Shown: positions 18,664 to 28,171, counted from the first letter of the stretch. The stretch: 64,000 nucleotides of DNA from Succinivibrio dextrinosolvens (GCF_900116345.1 NZ_FPAH01000010.1:26421-90420); one strand, 5' to 3'. The notes: generated from the sequence alone by a model not told the origin. A program made the numbers and translations.

Positions 18664-19200
18664 TCAGAGGCTATTAGTTCTCAAGGGTCTTTTTAGAATT
18701 TTCAATTTCTTCAAGTCTCTAAGTCTCTTAATATCTTCATCTGTAAGTTTCAATGCAGACTTAAAAATGGATAGAAGGTTATAGTTTTCCTGATCTTTAG
18801 GAGCCTCACTACCTTTTATTCTGTTAAGTTCTTCCTGAATAAAGACCGAAATCTGATTTACAAAATTCTCATTACCAAAAGCAGGCAGAGCTTGAGCTTT
18901 ATTCATAAACTTCTGAGGGATTTCTTCCATTGCATACTTTAAACCATATCTTACAAGAGAAATATTCTCCTTTGTAAAATCCAAAGACATACCCTTACAC
19001 TTTGTAATTAGATTTTTCACAAATTGTGTAATGTACTCAGGCTTAAGAGCATCTTCTTCATTATCTGTAAGTTTTGGATGATCAGGATCCTCCATATCAA
19101 TTCCATATAGAATGTCTAACAGATCAGTACCTTTATCTATTTGGTATACCATGTCCATTATAAAGTTCTTCTCCAACTTCACAAGTTGATGCGCCCTCAT
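18664..19200 (-). CDS. Hypothetical protein, 178 residues
   Basis: I do not recognise this protein. It is soluble, charged and probably all-helical, with an acidic first half (IDMEDPDHPKLTDNEEDALK) and a very basic C-terminus (RLRDLKKLKILKRPLR). A good AAGG-type ribosome-binding site precedes the chosen ATG. It has no signal peptide. The AT-rich composition and isolated position downstream of the effector module suggest accessory DNA. A secreted or anti-host role would be a guess; no chaperone gene is adjacent to it. Confidence 0.55.
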   Translation of the reverse strand: MRAHQLVKLEKNFIMDMVYQIDKGTDLLDILYGIDMEDPDHPKLTDNEEDALKPEYITQFVKNLITKCKGMSLDFTKENISLVRYGLKYAMEEIPQKFMNKAQALPAFGNENFVNQISVFIQEELNRIKGSEAPKDQENYNLLSIFKSALKLTDEDIKRLRDLKKLKILKRPLRTNSL

Positions 19201-19514
19201 GTAAACACCTTATATACAGTCGAAAACATTATTTAATGTTTCAAAAATTTTTAGCTACAAGTTGTAAGCAGGCATTATAGGAGTGGTGTATTTTAAAATA
19301 AACAGATATTTAAGTATCATAGTTCACAAAGCCCACATTAAAAAAAAATTAATATGAAAATTTAACAAGTTAAGAATTAAACAGAAATATCTGCACAAAG
19401 CCTGGTAAAAAAGTGTGAAATATATCAAAAAAAGGATTAGAATAAGCTCACTTATCGGCGGACCTTAGCGTTCTGCTAGGTTCTTTCTTTTAACAATCCT
19501 GAAACGAAAATATT
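19201..19514. other. Divergent gap between hypothetical and yhhQ
   Basis: A 314-base AT-rich region. Its clearest structure is a hairpin at 19462-19482 (ACCTTAGC / GCTAGGT with one bulged T, loop GTTCT) followed by TTCTTTCTTTT, some 30 bases before yhhQ. It could be an attenuator. It does not match the preQ1 riboswitch consensus that I know, so I name no ligand. Confidence 0.4.
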
Positions 19515-20138
19515 ATGAATAAATTTTCTTTCCCTTTAAAAAAGCTTTGGTTTACACATGTTATTATCCTTGTTATCAGTAACTACGCTGTTCAGATTCC
19601 TCTCGACCTGTTTGGAATTGTCACAACCGTAGGAACTTTCACCTACCCTTTTGTCTTCCTGTCTACAGATCTGACTGTCAGAATCTTTGGAAAAATCAGA
19701 GCAAGAAAGATCGTCTTTCTGGCAACAATTCCTGGTCTGATTGTGTCCTATCTGATCGGAACTCTGTTTGAACACGGTGATTTCCAGGGACTGGCAAATC
19801 TGTCACATTTTTCATACTTTGTCTTCAGAATTACCATCGCCTCACTGTCTGCCTATCTTCTAGGTCAACTGTGCGATATTCTGGTATTCCAGAGACTAAG
19901 AGAACTTAAGCTGTGGTGGCCGGCACCGGTTTCCTCTTCCATTTTAGGAAATCTGATTGATACCTATGTATTCTTCGCCATTGCCTTCTGCGGTACCAAT
20001 GATGCGTTTATGGCTGAGCACTGGGTGGAGATTGCAACCTTTGACTATATGGTCAAGCTGGCAGCGAATATGATAATTTTCGTGCCTGTTTATGGTGTTG
20101 CGCTTAAGTACATCATCAGAAAAATTACTGCCGCCTAG
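19515..20138 (+). CDS. yhhQ: Queuosine precursor transporter YhhQ (VUT family)
   Basis: YhhQ imports the queuosine precursors preQ0 and preQ1 across the inner membrane. The 207-residue protein has about six hydrophobic segments and the VUT-family landmarks: an N-terminal basic stretch and helix, TYPFVFLSTDLTVRIFGK near residue 44, and the C-terminal LGNLIDTYVFFAIAF near residue 146. The family assignment is clear, and the specific substrate is inferred from YhhQ. Together with queH at 4108 it points to queuosine made partly from salvaged precursors. A hairpin in the leader may regulate it. Confidence 0.9.
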   Translation: MNKFSFPLKKLWFTHVIILVISNYAVQIPLDLFGIVTTVGTFTYPFVFLSTDLTVRIFGKIRARKIVFLATIPGLIVSYLIGTLFEHGDFQGLANLSHFSYFVFRITIASLSAYLLGQLCDILVFQRLRELKLWWPAPVSSSILGNLIDTYVFFAIAFCGTNDAFMAEHWVEIATFDYMVKLAANMIIFVPVYGVALKYIIRKITAA

Positions 20139-20220
20139 AACTGATTTTTAATATCAATTTGTATGTACAAAAATTTTCTCATGATAAGATAGAAATCAGT
20201 TGATATATCGGAGATTTATT

Positions 20221-20544
20221 ATGAGCGAAAAAGTTCTAAATATAGATGACAGCCAGTTTGAAGCAGAAGTATTAAATTCAGATAAGCCTGTATTTGTTGA
20301 CTTCTGGGCTCAGTGGTGCGGACCTTGCAAAATGGTTGGACCAATCGTTGAAGAGCTGGCAGAGGAAATGGAAAACGTTAAGTTTGTTAAGGTTGACATC
20401 GATCAGAATCAGGAATACGCTGCCAAGTATGGTGTTATGAGTATTCCTAACATGCTGCTGTTCAAGGACGGCAATATTGTTAACCGTCAGATCGGTGCTC
20501 TTCCAAAGAATGAGCTTAAGGCTTTCATTGAAAATAACATTTAA
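20221..20544 (+). CDS. trxA: Thioredoxin
   Basis: Thioredoxin reduces protein disulfides in the cytoplasm, for example in ribonucleotide reductase and methionine sulfoxide reductases such as the MsrAB encoded at 45322. I start it at the ATG at 20221 (MSEKVLNIDDSQF, 107 residues), preceded by GGAG; seven further in-frame codons upstream are not needed. The active site WCGPC has Cys33 and Cys36, and the cis-Pro loop reads MSIPNMLLFKDG. In E. coli trxA lies upstream of rho; here rho is about 6 kb away on the other strand. A strong terminator follows. Confidence 0.97.
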   Translation: MSEKVLNIDDSQFEAEVLNSDKPVFVDFWAQWCGPCKMVGPIVEELAEEMENVKFVKVDIDQNQEYAAKYGVMSIPNMLLFKDGNIVNRQIGALPKNELKAFIENNI

Positions 20545-20571
20545 TTCTGTTTTCAAAAGAAATTGATGTAG

Positions 20572-20606
20572 AAAGCTTCCTCTGAAAATCACTGGAAGCT
20601 TTTTTT
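20572..20606 (+). terminator. trxA terminator
   Basis: AAAGCTTCC and GGAAGCTTT form a perfect 9-base stem with a 13-base loop, ending in a run of seven T. It lies 28 bases after the trxA stop. Confidence 0.88.
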
Positions 20607-20642
20607 GATCAAACCAGACTTAAAACTCAAAATCCGGTTCCA

Positions 20643-21119
20643 CTATTTCTCCGAAATTTCTTTTAAAGTTTCACAGGACTGGGCCCAGTCTCCCTCATTA
20701 CAGGCTCTGTTGTAATAGTACAAAGCTTTTTTCAGGTCTTTGTCTACATTCTCACCATTTTCGTAGAAAGAACCTAACAGGTTACAGGCGATTCCATCTT
20801 TAAGTTCACAGCCTTTCTCGTAATAATTCAGAGCTCTTTCAAAGTCCTTCCCTACTACAAGGCCTTCTGCAAAGATATTTCCACAAAAGGTGCAGGATTC
20901 TTTTGAATTAAGTTCACAACCTTTCTGAAAAAAAGGTAAGGCCTTAGCATCATCCCCAACCACATTTGTATAGTACATTCCTATGTACTCACAGGCAGCC
21001 GATGATTTTAGATTGCATTGCGCGATCGGTAGTTCCTGATGGTCACTGTCCTCTGCAGCAGCAATAAAAGACAGAGCGCACAGTACCATTGATAAAGCTT
21101 TACAGAATATTTTTTTCAT
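20643..21119 (-). CDS. Secreted Sel1-repeat, cysteine-paired protein
   Basis: A 158-residue exported protein of four Sel1-like (TPR-related) repeats of about 36 residues. I start it at the ATG at 21119, which has GAGG upstream and yields a clean signal peptide (MKKIFCKALSMVLCALSFIAAA). Each repeat carries a pair of cysteines spaced seven or eight residues apart (CNLKSSAAC, CELNSKESC, CELKDGIAC, CNEGDWAQSC), as in Helicobacter cysteine-rich Hcp proteins, where each pair forms a disulfide. That suits a periplasmic or secreted protein. Repeat motifs include ALPFFQKGCEL and ALYYYNRACNEG. The partner and role are unknown. Confidence 0.78.
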   Translation of the reverse strand: MKKIFCKALSMVLCALSFIAAAEDSDHQELPIAQCNLKSSAACEYIGMYYTNVVGDDAKALPFFQKGCELNSKESCTFCGNIFAEGLVVGKDFERALNYYEKGCELKDGIACNLLGSFYENGENVDKDLKKALYYYNRACNEGDWAQSCETLKEISEK

Positions 21120-21269
21120 TTTTATCCTCAAACTCAACTTCAACTGTCTAAAAAATAATGCAATTTTTGCAGTAAATCAGGAAAATTTCCCCAGATTAAG
21201 TGAAAATTGACGAATTAGATATTAATATAGAATTGTAGCCATTGTTTTGTCCATTATTCGAGGTTATGC

Positions 21270-22523
21270 TTGCCTGAAGTAAAACAAGGACCATCGTCCG
21301 AGAGTTATGTCGAAATCTGTCACTGCTGCGATATGGGAGTGACTCTTCCGACTAATCCAGATCCGACAAAAAACTACCGCTGCCCACGCTGCGGAGCTGT
21401 ACTGGTACGTGCCCGGGAATACTCTTTTCAGACAGTAGGACTCATGGCACTGTCAGCACTGATTATGCTGTTTGCCTCCGTGACACAACCTTTCATGACA
21501 CTCGAACAGTTCGGCGTATCCAACAGCATGTCCCTCTATAATGTTCTGACCACTCTGCGCCTTGACTGGGGAGGGCTGCTGTACGTATTTATGGCGGTAA
21601 CTCTTTTTATGCCGCTGGTTGTACTCTTTCTGGCAATCGCAGTAGGTCTGTTTGGAGTTGTTCCCTCCCTGTCTACCCTTAAGATATTCTCCTTCTCTCA
21701 TCGTTACTGCATGGTAGATGTTTTTATCATGGGAGTGCTCATAAGTCTGATTAAACTGACATCTCTTGCCAATGTTTCCTTTCATTTCGGATTCTTTTCC
21801 GCCGTTATCTTTTCAGTCATGATGGCCTGGTGCTGGATGCATCTTCGACCTAATCGTCTATGGGCTCTGAAAGGTCATGGGCATTTTGAAAGTGCTGAGG
21901 CAGGAAAAACAGGAGTCGATCAGCATCTGGTAGTTTGCCGTACCTGCGGCGCACAGTATCCAGGATCAGATTCCGGAGCTGTCTGTCCTCGATGCGGACG
22001 TGTCAACTTTTACCGTAATCCTCAGGCAATACAGAAAACCTGTGCACTGCTGATTTCAGCAACTATTCTCTATCTTCCATCAAATCTTTATCCGGTCATG
22101 TATACCGACCTCCTAGGCGCAAACAACGGTTCAAACATCATTGATGGTGTAATTGCGCTGTGGAATATGAATTCACGATTTGTGGCACTGGTGATTCTGA
22201 TAGCAAGTATTTTCATTCCAATCCTCAAAATCCTGATGCTGATATTTCTGGTTTATAACGTAAAAAAACCGGGGAAGAATCATCTGGAGAACAGGCTGGT
22301 GATGATTTATCGTCTTGTGGAATACATTGGAAAATGGTCAATGATAGATGTTTTTGTGGTAATTATTATGTCCTCTGTTGTTAGAATTGGAGGGCTTATA
22401 ACCATTAACCCGGGATTTGCCATAGTGGCATTCTGTGCAGTGGTTATTTTAACTTTAATTTCAGCTGAACAGTTTGATTCAAGAATGATCTGGGACAGAA
22501 GGGGGAATTGTGAACAACAGTAA
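21270..22523 (+). CDS. pqiA: Paraquat-inducible membrane protein PqiA
   Basis: PqiA is the inner-membrane partner of the PqiB tunnel in a lipid-trafficking system between inner and outer membranes. The 417-residue product has two homologous halves. Each begins with a zinc-ribbon-like pair of CxxC motifs (CHCCDMG and YRCPRCGAVL; VCRTCGAQ and VCPRCGRVN) and continues with four hydrophobic segments. The start codon is TTG with GAGG six bases upstream; the nearby ATG at 21265 hits a stop after three codons. It overlaps pqiB by 14 bases and forms the operon pqiABC. Confidence 0.93.
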   Translation: MPEVKQGPSSESYVEICHCCDMGVTLPTNPDPTKNYRCPRCGAVLVRAREYSFQTVGLMALSALIMLFASVTQPFMTLEQFGVSNSMSLYNVLTTLRLDWGGLLYVFMAVTLFMPLVVLFLAIAVGLFGVVPSLSTLKIFSFSHRYCMVDVFIMGVLISLIKLTSLANVSFHFGFFSAVIFSVMMAWCWMHLRPNRLWALKGHGHFESAEAGKTGVDQHLVVCRTCGAQYPGSDSGAVCPRCGRVNFYRNPQAIQKTCALLISATILYLPSNLYPVMYTDLLGANNGSNIIDGVIALWNMNSRFVALVILIASIFIPILKILMLIFLVYNVKKPGKNHLENRLVMIYRLVEYIGKWSMIDVFVVIIMSSVVRIGGLITINPGFAIVAFCAVVILTLISAEQFDSRMIWDRRGNCEQQ

Positions 22524-24108
22524 CGAAATGGCGAAGGCTAATACGCTCCGTCGAATTTCATTTGCATGGATAATTCCTCTTCTGGCACTGATCGTTACAG
22601 CTATTATGCTTTGGGATAACACTTTAAACAAAGGTCCTGAGGTAGAACTGATAGTTACTTCCGCTGATGGAATAGAGGCGGGTAAAACACTGGTTAAATT
22701 CCGCTCGGTTAATGTCGGTCGAGTTGAAACCGTGGAAATTGAAGAAGATCTCAAATCAGTACGACTTGGACTCAGAATGAATCCAAATACAGAAGCGCTG
22801 CTTCTGGAAGATTCCAAGTTCTGGGTAGTAAAACCTCGTATCGATACAAACTCAATATCAGGACTTGATACTCTGCTGGGAGGTTCATATATTCAGATTT
22901 CACTTGGAAGCTCCGATAAGAGTGCTAACAGGTTTATTGCCGAAGAACATCCGCCGGTCAACCCTTATAATGAAGACGGTGTAACCGTAAATCTTATCTC
23001 AAATGGCAAAGAGAGTATTCCTGAAGGTACTGTAGTTGAATATAAGGGGGTTGAGGTAGGTAATGTAGCCACCTCAAAACTTGATCCGAAAACCGATACT
23101 TTCGAGTATCAGCTTTTTATCCGTAAACCTTATGACATACTGCTTAAAGGAAATATCTCTTTCTGGAATGACGCAGGTATTGATCTGAAGATTGACGGTT
23201 CCGGTGTGAATCTGAGTACAAAATCTTTATTAAGCCTGCTTCAGGGAACAATTACCTTTGAAGGAATGGGCTATCGTAATGCAGATGAGCCACTTGATCT
23301 GAAGAAAACATACAGACTCTACGAAAATCGTGAATCTGCAGAAAACGAAATGCTCAAAAGCTATCCTAAATTCCTTATAAATCTGGGGCACGACGCCGGA
23401 GCCCTTAAGGCAGGAAGTGATATCTTCTACCGTGGAGTACCGGTTGGCAAGGTAATTGAGGTGCCATGGCTCTGCAATGAAGTTGATGTAATTACACCTG
23501 AAGATGATATATATGCCCTTGTATCCTTTTATACCTATAGTGAGCGTAATGAAGAGGTATCAATGAATTTCTTTACAGAGTACCTCGATAAGAATGAAGT
23601 TTGTGCCTCTACCTACAGTGCATCGATACTCTCAGGAAATAACGCCATAAATCTGGAAATAGGCAGTAATGAAAAATGTATTGCAAAAGAAGTTGATGTC
23701 GATGGAATCCGTGTAATTCCTATGGTCGGTGGTGGAGGTGGTTCCCCTCAGAGACTGATGAATGAGATCCTTGCCGAGCTTAAGGGAATGAAACTTGATA
23801 AGACCAGCACTGAGCTTAGAAAAACCATGGTTGAATTGCAGAAGACCCTGCACCATATGTCCAATACTCTTGATAGCGTAAACCAGCAGCAGCTGGTAAA
23901 AGAGCTTACCAAAACTGTTAAGCAGTTTGAAAAAACTATGGCAGGATTTGATGAACAGGGTAAGATTTATAAAGATATGAGCCAGCTGGTGGTACAGCTG
24001 AATCAGGCCCTAAAAGATCTTAAACCTGCGGTTAAGGATGTAGGACAGAAACCTAATTCAATAATTTTCAGCGATACTACCGGCGATCCTGTACCTGGAC
24101 GTCGTTAA
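22510..24108 (+). CDS. pqiB: MCE-domain lipid-transport protein PqiB
   Basis: PqiB forms a hexameric periplasm-spanning syringe-like tunnel for lipids. The 532-residue product has one N-terminal membrane anchor (ISFAWIIPLLALIVTAIML, residues 15-33) and three MCE domains starting near residues 40, 160 and 285; the MCE motif is seen in GIEAGKTLVKFRSVNVGRVE and SDIFYRGVPVGKVIEV. A long C-terminal amphipathic helical region (LAELKGMKLDKTS onward) matches the PqiB needle. It starts at a GTG behind GGGGG inside pqiA. Length and domain number fit E. coli PqiB. Confidence 0.93.
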   Translation: MNNSNEMAKANTLRRISFAWIIPLLALIVTAIMLWDNTLNKGPEVELIVTSADGIEAGKTLVKFRSVNVGRVETVEIEEDLKSVRLGLRMNPNTEALLLEDSKFWVVKPRIDTNSISGLDTLLGGSYIQISLGSSDKSANRFIAEEHPPVNPYNEDGVTVNLISNGKESIPEGTVVEYKGVEVGNVATSKLDPKTDTFEYQLFIRKPYDILLKGNISFWNDAGIDLKIDGSGVNLSTKSLLSLLQGTITFEGMGYRNADEPLDLKKTYRLYENRESAENEMLKSYPKFLINLGHDAGALKAGSDIFYRGVPVGKVIEVPWLCNEVDVITPEDDIYALVSFYTYSERNEEVSMNFFTEYLDKNEVCASTYSASILSGNNAINLEIGSNEKCIAKEVDVDGIRVIPMVGGGGGSPQRLMNEILAELKGMKLDKTSTELRKTMVELQKTLHHMSNTLDSVNQQQLVKELTKTVKQFEKTMAGFDEQGKIYKDMSQLVVQLNQALKDLKPAVKDVGQKPNSIIFSDTTGDPVPGRR

Positions 24109-24122
24109 ATTGGAGATAAAAA

Positions 24123-24659
24123 ATGAAATCACGAATTCTGACAGGACTGGTATTATGCGCTGCGATTCTTGGAGGTTGTTCTAGCGGTGATACCCCATCG
24201 CAGATCAGATACTCGATGGTGCAGGATCTGAAGCCGGAAATGATGTCCGGTTCTGAAAAAATTAATATGCAGTTAAATCCTGTCTTAGATGGAGGAGGAA
24301 TCGTTCTGCAGGTCAGTGATCACAGCCTGAGGGAAGCCCGTTTTCACCGCTGGGCAGAACCTCTGAATGAACAGCTTGAGGCCCTGGTAAGCAATACTAT
24401 AAGTCAGGAGAATTTCCGTCTCAAAGATCAGTCTCTCGATGTGTATGTAGCACGTTTTCAGGGAAGCGAGGCTGGAAAGATTTATGTGAGCGCCTCTTTC
24501 TCATTGATAAATTCAAAGGGACAGATCATTAAGACCGTCAGCCGTCAGATTGAAACTGAGCAGCAGACTGCAGGCTATGATGCACTGGTTGCAGCTCTGC
24601 GCTCAGGCTTTGACAGGATTTGCCATGAGGCAATTGCAGAGCTGAAAGAAAAAAAGTAA
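24123..24659 (+). CDS. pqiC: Outer-membrane lipoprotein PqiC
   Basis: PqiC is the outer-membrane lipoprotein of the Pqi system and interacts with PqiB. The 178-residue product has a lipoprotein signal with lipobox LGGC at residues 16-19 (MKSRILTGLVLCAAILGGCS). The mature sequence has the DUF330/ABC-type lipoprotein pattern, including REARFHRWAEPLNEQLE in the middle. It follows pqiB by 14 bases in the same operon. No separate terminator was seen before the convergent SseB-like gene only 16 bases away. Confidence 0.88.
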   Translation: MKSRILTGLVLCAAILGGCSSGDTPSQIRYSMVQDLKPEMMSGSEKINMQLNPVLDGGGIVLQVSDHSLREARFHRWAEPLNEQLEALVSNTISQENFRLKDQSLDVYVARFQGSEAGKIYVSASFSLINSKGQIIKTVSRQIETEQQTAGYDALVAALRSGFDRICHEAIAELKEKK

Positions 24660-24675
24660 AAACCAAACAGACAGA

Positions 24676-25500
24676 TTAACCGAAAAGTCCGAACAGTTTA
24701 TGCTTTCTCTGATAGAAAGGTTTGCCGTTTTCCGCGGCATTCCTTCCAAAATCATCGTTGTAAGGCACAATATCAATATACATGTTGCTTGGAAGATAAG
24801 CTCTTGCAGCATCAGCAAGGCCTGAGAAGATTTTCTGCTTATCTCCGGCAAAATCCACCACCAGAAGATAACTCTGTTCCTCGTCTCGGATCATCAGTTT
24901 CAGCCATATTGACTTGATTTCCTTAACTTTTTTGGAATACTCGGTAAGGGCTTTTACCATTGCATCCGGATAAATCTTAGGATCGCCAAGCAGAACATGA
25001 GTGTCCTCCTTTACTGTGATTTCGGAATGACCTTTTTCAACAATGTCCTTTCGCTGTTTCATATACTGGATATTGCCGTTTGAGAATACAAGATTATGGC
25101 TGAAAGGATTGATGACAATACCTGCACCGCTGTCCTTAACCATTGCATAGTAGTCATCAAAGGACATGATCAGCGTTTTGATGTACTCATTTTTGAATCT
25201 GTCGCCCTTACGCAACTCTTTCCAGTCTGTAAAGGCTGGGAAAAATACCTGATTATCCTCTGAAGTAAACTGGACAAATGAGATTTTTGAATCTTCCTTG
25301 AAGTACTTCTGACCGTTCTTTTCAACGATTGTATTATCGTCAACCTTAATTACGGAAAGCAGATGGGAGTTAAGAGCAAATTCCTGAGCAATATAATCCA
25401 GCAGATTGTTTCTTTTTTCCTCGTTGTCGGCACGGTTATATTCGTTGAGCAGTTTTGATAATTCTGGATTTTCTACCGGTTTGTTTACATCGATATTCAT
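24676..25500 (-). CDS. SseB-like protein (enhanced serine sensitivity family)
   Basis: The product resembles SseB-type proteins, with an SseB N-terminal domain and a C-terminal domain. Conserved-looking parts are FVQFTSEDNQVFFPAFTDWK, DSGAGIVINPFSHNLVF near residue 125 and the later LLGDPKIYPDAMVKAL. I start it at the ATG at 25500 (MNIDVNKP, 274 residues). The longer frame adds 23 codons with no better ribosome-binding site. The family's molecular role is not established; E. coli SseB is linked only to serine tolerance. It has no signal peptide and is convergent with pqiC. It is not the T3SS translocator also named SseB. Confidence 0.68.
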   Translation of the reverse strand: MNIDVNKPVENPELSKLLNEYNRADNEEKRNNLLDYIAQEFALNSHLLSVIKVDDNTIVEKNGQKYFKEDSKISFVQFTSEDNQVFFPAFTDWKELRKGDRFKNEYIKTLIMSFDDYYAMVKDSGAGIVINPFSHNLVFSNGNIQYMKQRKDIVEKGHSEITVKEDTHVLLGDPKIYPDAMVKALTEYSKKVKEIKSIWLKLMIRDEEQSYLLVVDFAGDKQKIFSGLADAARAYLPSNMYIDIVPYNDDFGRNAAENGKPFYQRKHKLFGLFG

Positions 25501-25743
25501 AACGGTAAGCCTTTTTGTATTTATTCTGATGATTTCAATTGAGTTCTGACTATAACTTGATCTGAGCATACAGTACCGCTATAGGATTATAAGATCATTA
25601 GAAACTGTAAAGAGAATGATCAAAAATATGGAAATACGCTCATCTATCTCATTTAAATCGTGATTTTCCCAAATACATCTTGAAAGGAAACCTTATAGTG
25701 TCTATGATGTTTGCAGCTATATTTGACATTATTTAGGACAAAA

Positions 25744-26742
25744 ATGAGTACCAACATTCTTTTACTATGTGGCGGAGACGGTTCCGAACACGATATTTCA
25801 CTTCTAAGCGCAAAATTCATTGAAGAACAGTTAAAAAAGACTCCTGAATTCTCAGTAACCAAAGCAGTAATTCACAATCACAAGTTTATCGTTGACGAAA
25901 ACAAATACGGAATTTTCCTAGGCGACAATATCTTCTCAGTTGACGGAAAAGATATAAAGATTGACTGTGTAGTACCTTGCATCCACGGTATTCCAGGAGA
26001 GACCGGTGATATCCAGTCCTTCCTTGAGATCCACAATATTCCTTATATCGGCTGCAAGGCTGAAGCAAGCCGCTACTGCTTCAACAAAATAACCACCAAG
26101 CTGTATCTTGATGCGCTGGGTATTCCAAATTCTCCTTATGCCATCATTCCATTACAGAATGATAAGTATAAGCAGGATGCTTTAGCCTTCTTTGATAAGT
26201 ATCAGGATATTTATGTTAAGGCTGCAAGTCAGGGTTCATCAGTTGGATGCTACCATGTAACCAAACGTGATGACGTATGGGACTGCATTGCTGAGGCATT
26301 CCAGTTCAGCTCAGAGGTTATTTTAGAGAAGAACATCATTCACCGTGAACTCGAGGTTGCCGCCTACGAAATTAACGGAGAACTGAAGCTGTCACGTCCA
26401 GGTGAGATTATTATTCCTGACAACAAGTTCTATACCTTTGATGAGAAGTACTCAAAGGATTCAGGCACCATTACCACTGTAACCCCAGATAATCTCTCTG
26501 AAGAGGATATCAGAACCATTCAGGATATGGCACGCCGAGCCTTCATTGGTCTGAAGCTGCGTGATCTTTCAAGAATCGATTTCTTCCTGTCAAAGGAGGA
26601 TGGTATTCTGATCAACGAGATCAACACCTTCCCAGGAGCAACTCCAATTTCAATGTTCCCTAAGATGCTTGAGCACAACGGTGACATTATGTCTGACTTC
26701 CTTGCAAAAGCTGTAAAAAAGGCTATTGCAGAGAATAGGTAG
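25744..26742 (+). CDS. ddl: D-alanine--D-alanine ligase
   Basis: Ddl joins two D-alanines using ATP for peptidoglycan precursor synthesis. I start it at the ATG at 25744, behind AGGA, to give 332 residues (MSTNILLLCGGDGSEHDIS); an upstream frame extension is unsupported. ATP-grasp landmarks include GGDGSEHDISLLSA (N-terminal loop), VKAASQGSSVGCYHV (phosphate-binding loop) and INEINTFPGATPISMFPKM (metal and D-Ala binding). It stands alone, outside any division/cell-wall cluster. It could be ddlA or ddlB, so only the family symbol is given. Confidence 0.93.
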   Translation: MSTNILLLCGGDGSEHDISLLSAKFIEEQLKKTPEFSVTKAVIHNHKFIVDENKYGIFLGDNIFSVDGKDIKIDCVVPCIHGIPGETGDIQSFLEIHNIPYIGCKAEASRYCFNKITTKLYLDALGIPNSPYAIIPLQNDKYKQDALAFFDKYQDIYVKAASQGSSVGCYHVTKRDDVWDCIAEAFQFSSEVILEKNIIHRELEVAAYEINGELKLSRPGEIIIPDNKFYTFDEKYSKDSGTITTVTPDNLSEEDIRTIQDMARRAFIGLKLRDLSRIDFFLSKEDGILINEINTFPGATPISMFPKMLEHNGDIMSDFLAKAVKKAIAENR

Positions 26743-26770
26743 AAGACAGGAAAGAAAAACAGTAAAAAAC

Positions 26771-26808
26771 AAAACCCCCGGTTTTAGTATGAAAAAATCG
26801 GGGGTTTT
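26771..26808. terminator. Bidirectional terminator between ddl and rho
   Basis: AAAACCCCCG and CGGGGGTTTT form a perfect 10-base GC-rich stem with T/A runs on both sides, between two convergent genes. Confidence 0.92.
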
Positions 26809-26827
26809 CAATGAAGGACTTAAGCTG

Positions 26828-28087
26828 TTAGCCGCGTTTCATCACATCGAAGAAATCGTTGTTGGTCTTGGTCATTGACAGCTTGTCGATTAGGAACTCC
26901 ATAGCTTCGATTTCGCCCATTGGATGCAGGAACTTTCTTAGGATCCACATCTTCTGCAGCTCATCAGGAGTAGTAATAAGCTCTTCACGTCTGGTACCTG
27001 AACGGGTAACATCGATTGCAGGATATACACGCTTCTCGGCAATCTTACGTGACAGGTGAAGTTCCATATTACCGGTACCCTTGAATTCCTCGTAAATAAC
27101 TTCATCCATCTTTGAACCGGTATCAATCAGAGCAGTTGCAATGATTGTCAAAGAACCGCCTTCCTCAACGTTACGTGCAGCACCGAACAGACGCTTTGGC
27201 TTCTGCAGAGCATTAGCGTCAACACCACCGGTTAGAACCTTGCCTGATGAAGGAACTACAGTGTTGTACGCACGGGCCAGACGGGTGATGGAGTCCATAA
27301 GAATAACCACGTCATTCTTGTGCTCAACCAGTCTCTTAGCCTTTTCGATAACCATTTCAGCAACCTGAACGTGACGTGTTGCAGGCTCATCGAAAGTTGA
27401 TGCAACTACTTCGCCCTTAACATTGCGAACCATTTCGGTAACTTCTTCTGGACGCTCGTCAATCAGAAGAACAATCAGGGTACACTCTGGGTACTTGGTT
27501 GAAATTGAGTGGGCAATATTCTGAAGCAGCATAGTCTTACCAGCTTTTGGAGGAGCCACAATCAGACCACGCTGACCTTTACCTACAGGAGCAACAAGAT
27601 CGATAACTCTTGCAGTCAGGTCTTCCTTTGAACCGTTACCAAGCTCTAGCTGCATTCTGTCCTGAGCGAACAGAGGGGTAAGGTTCTCAAATAAAATCTT
27701 GTGACGAGAATTTTCAGGATCGTCGTTGTTTACGGAATCTACCTTCAGTAGAGCGAAATACTTTTCGCCGTCCTTTGGAGGTCTAATCTTACCGGCAATT
27801 GAGTCGCCTGTTCTAAGGTTGAATCTTCTAACCTGACTTGGTGATACATAGATATCATCAGGTCCTGCAAGATATGAAGAATCAGCACTTCTTAAGAAAC
27901 CAAATCCGTCAGGAAGAATTTCAATTACACCTTCGCCGAAAATGTCTTCACCGTTTTTTGATGAGGCTTTTAATAGCTGGAAGATAATTTCTTTCTTACT
28001 TAGGCGGGCAACGTTCTCGATTCCATTCTGCTCACACATCTGAACGAGCTGAGCAACAGGAGTGTTTTTTAATTCGGTTAGATTCAT
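26828..28087 (-). CDS. rho: Transcription termination factor Rho
   Basis: Rho is the hexameric RNA-dependent ATPase that ends transcription at factor-dependent sites. The 419-residue product equals E. coli Rho in length. It has the N-terminal Rho-N helix bundle ([20 protein letters not shown]), the RNA-binding cold-shock fold ([20 protein letters not shown]), Walker [13 protein letters not shown] and the C-terminal RecA-like motifs ([20 protein letters not shown]). The upstream region has two inverted repeats that may take part in the autoregulation known for rho. Confidence 0.98.
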   Translation of the reverse strand: MNLTELKNTPVAQLVQMCEQNGIENVARLSKKEIIFQLLKASSKNGEDIFGEGVIEILPDGFGFLRSADSSYLAGPDDIYVSPSQVRRFNLRTGDSIAGKIRPPKDGEKYFALLKVDSVNNDDPENSRHKILFENLTPLFAQDRMQLELGNGSKEDLTARVIDLVAPVGKGQRGLIVAPPKAGKTMLLQNIAHSISTKYPECTLIVLLIDERPEEVTEMVRNVKGEVVASTFDEPATRHVQVAEMVIEKAKRLVEHKNDVVILMDSITRLARAYNTVVPSSGKVLTGGVDANALQKPKRLFGAARNVEEGGSLTIIATALIDTGSKMDEVIYEEFKGTGNMELHLSRKIAEKRVYPAIDVTRSGTRREELITTPDELQKMWILRKFLHPMGEIEAMEFLIDKLSMTKTNNDFFDVMKRG

Positions 28088-28171
28088 ATAAGTAAATTAC
28101 AATCATGTTCTGCATGGGGAATGCAGGAAAGGATCTCTTAATTATTAAGTTAAAAGGAATTTTTTCCGTGT

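Noticed and set aside
19462..19482. preQ1 riboswitch upstream of yhhQ
   Set aside because: The conserved C-rich loop and A-rich tail of the preQ1-I aptamer are missing; only a simple hairpin is supported.
24676..25500. SseB-like protein as the T3SS translocon protein SseB
   Set aside because: The sequence resembles the cytoplasmic enhanced-serine-sensitivity family and lacks the hydrophobic and coiled-coil pattern of EspA/SseB translocators.
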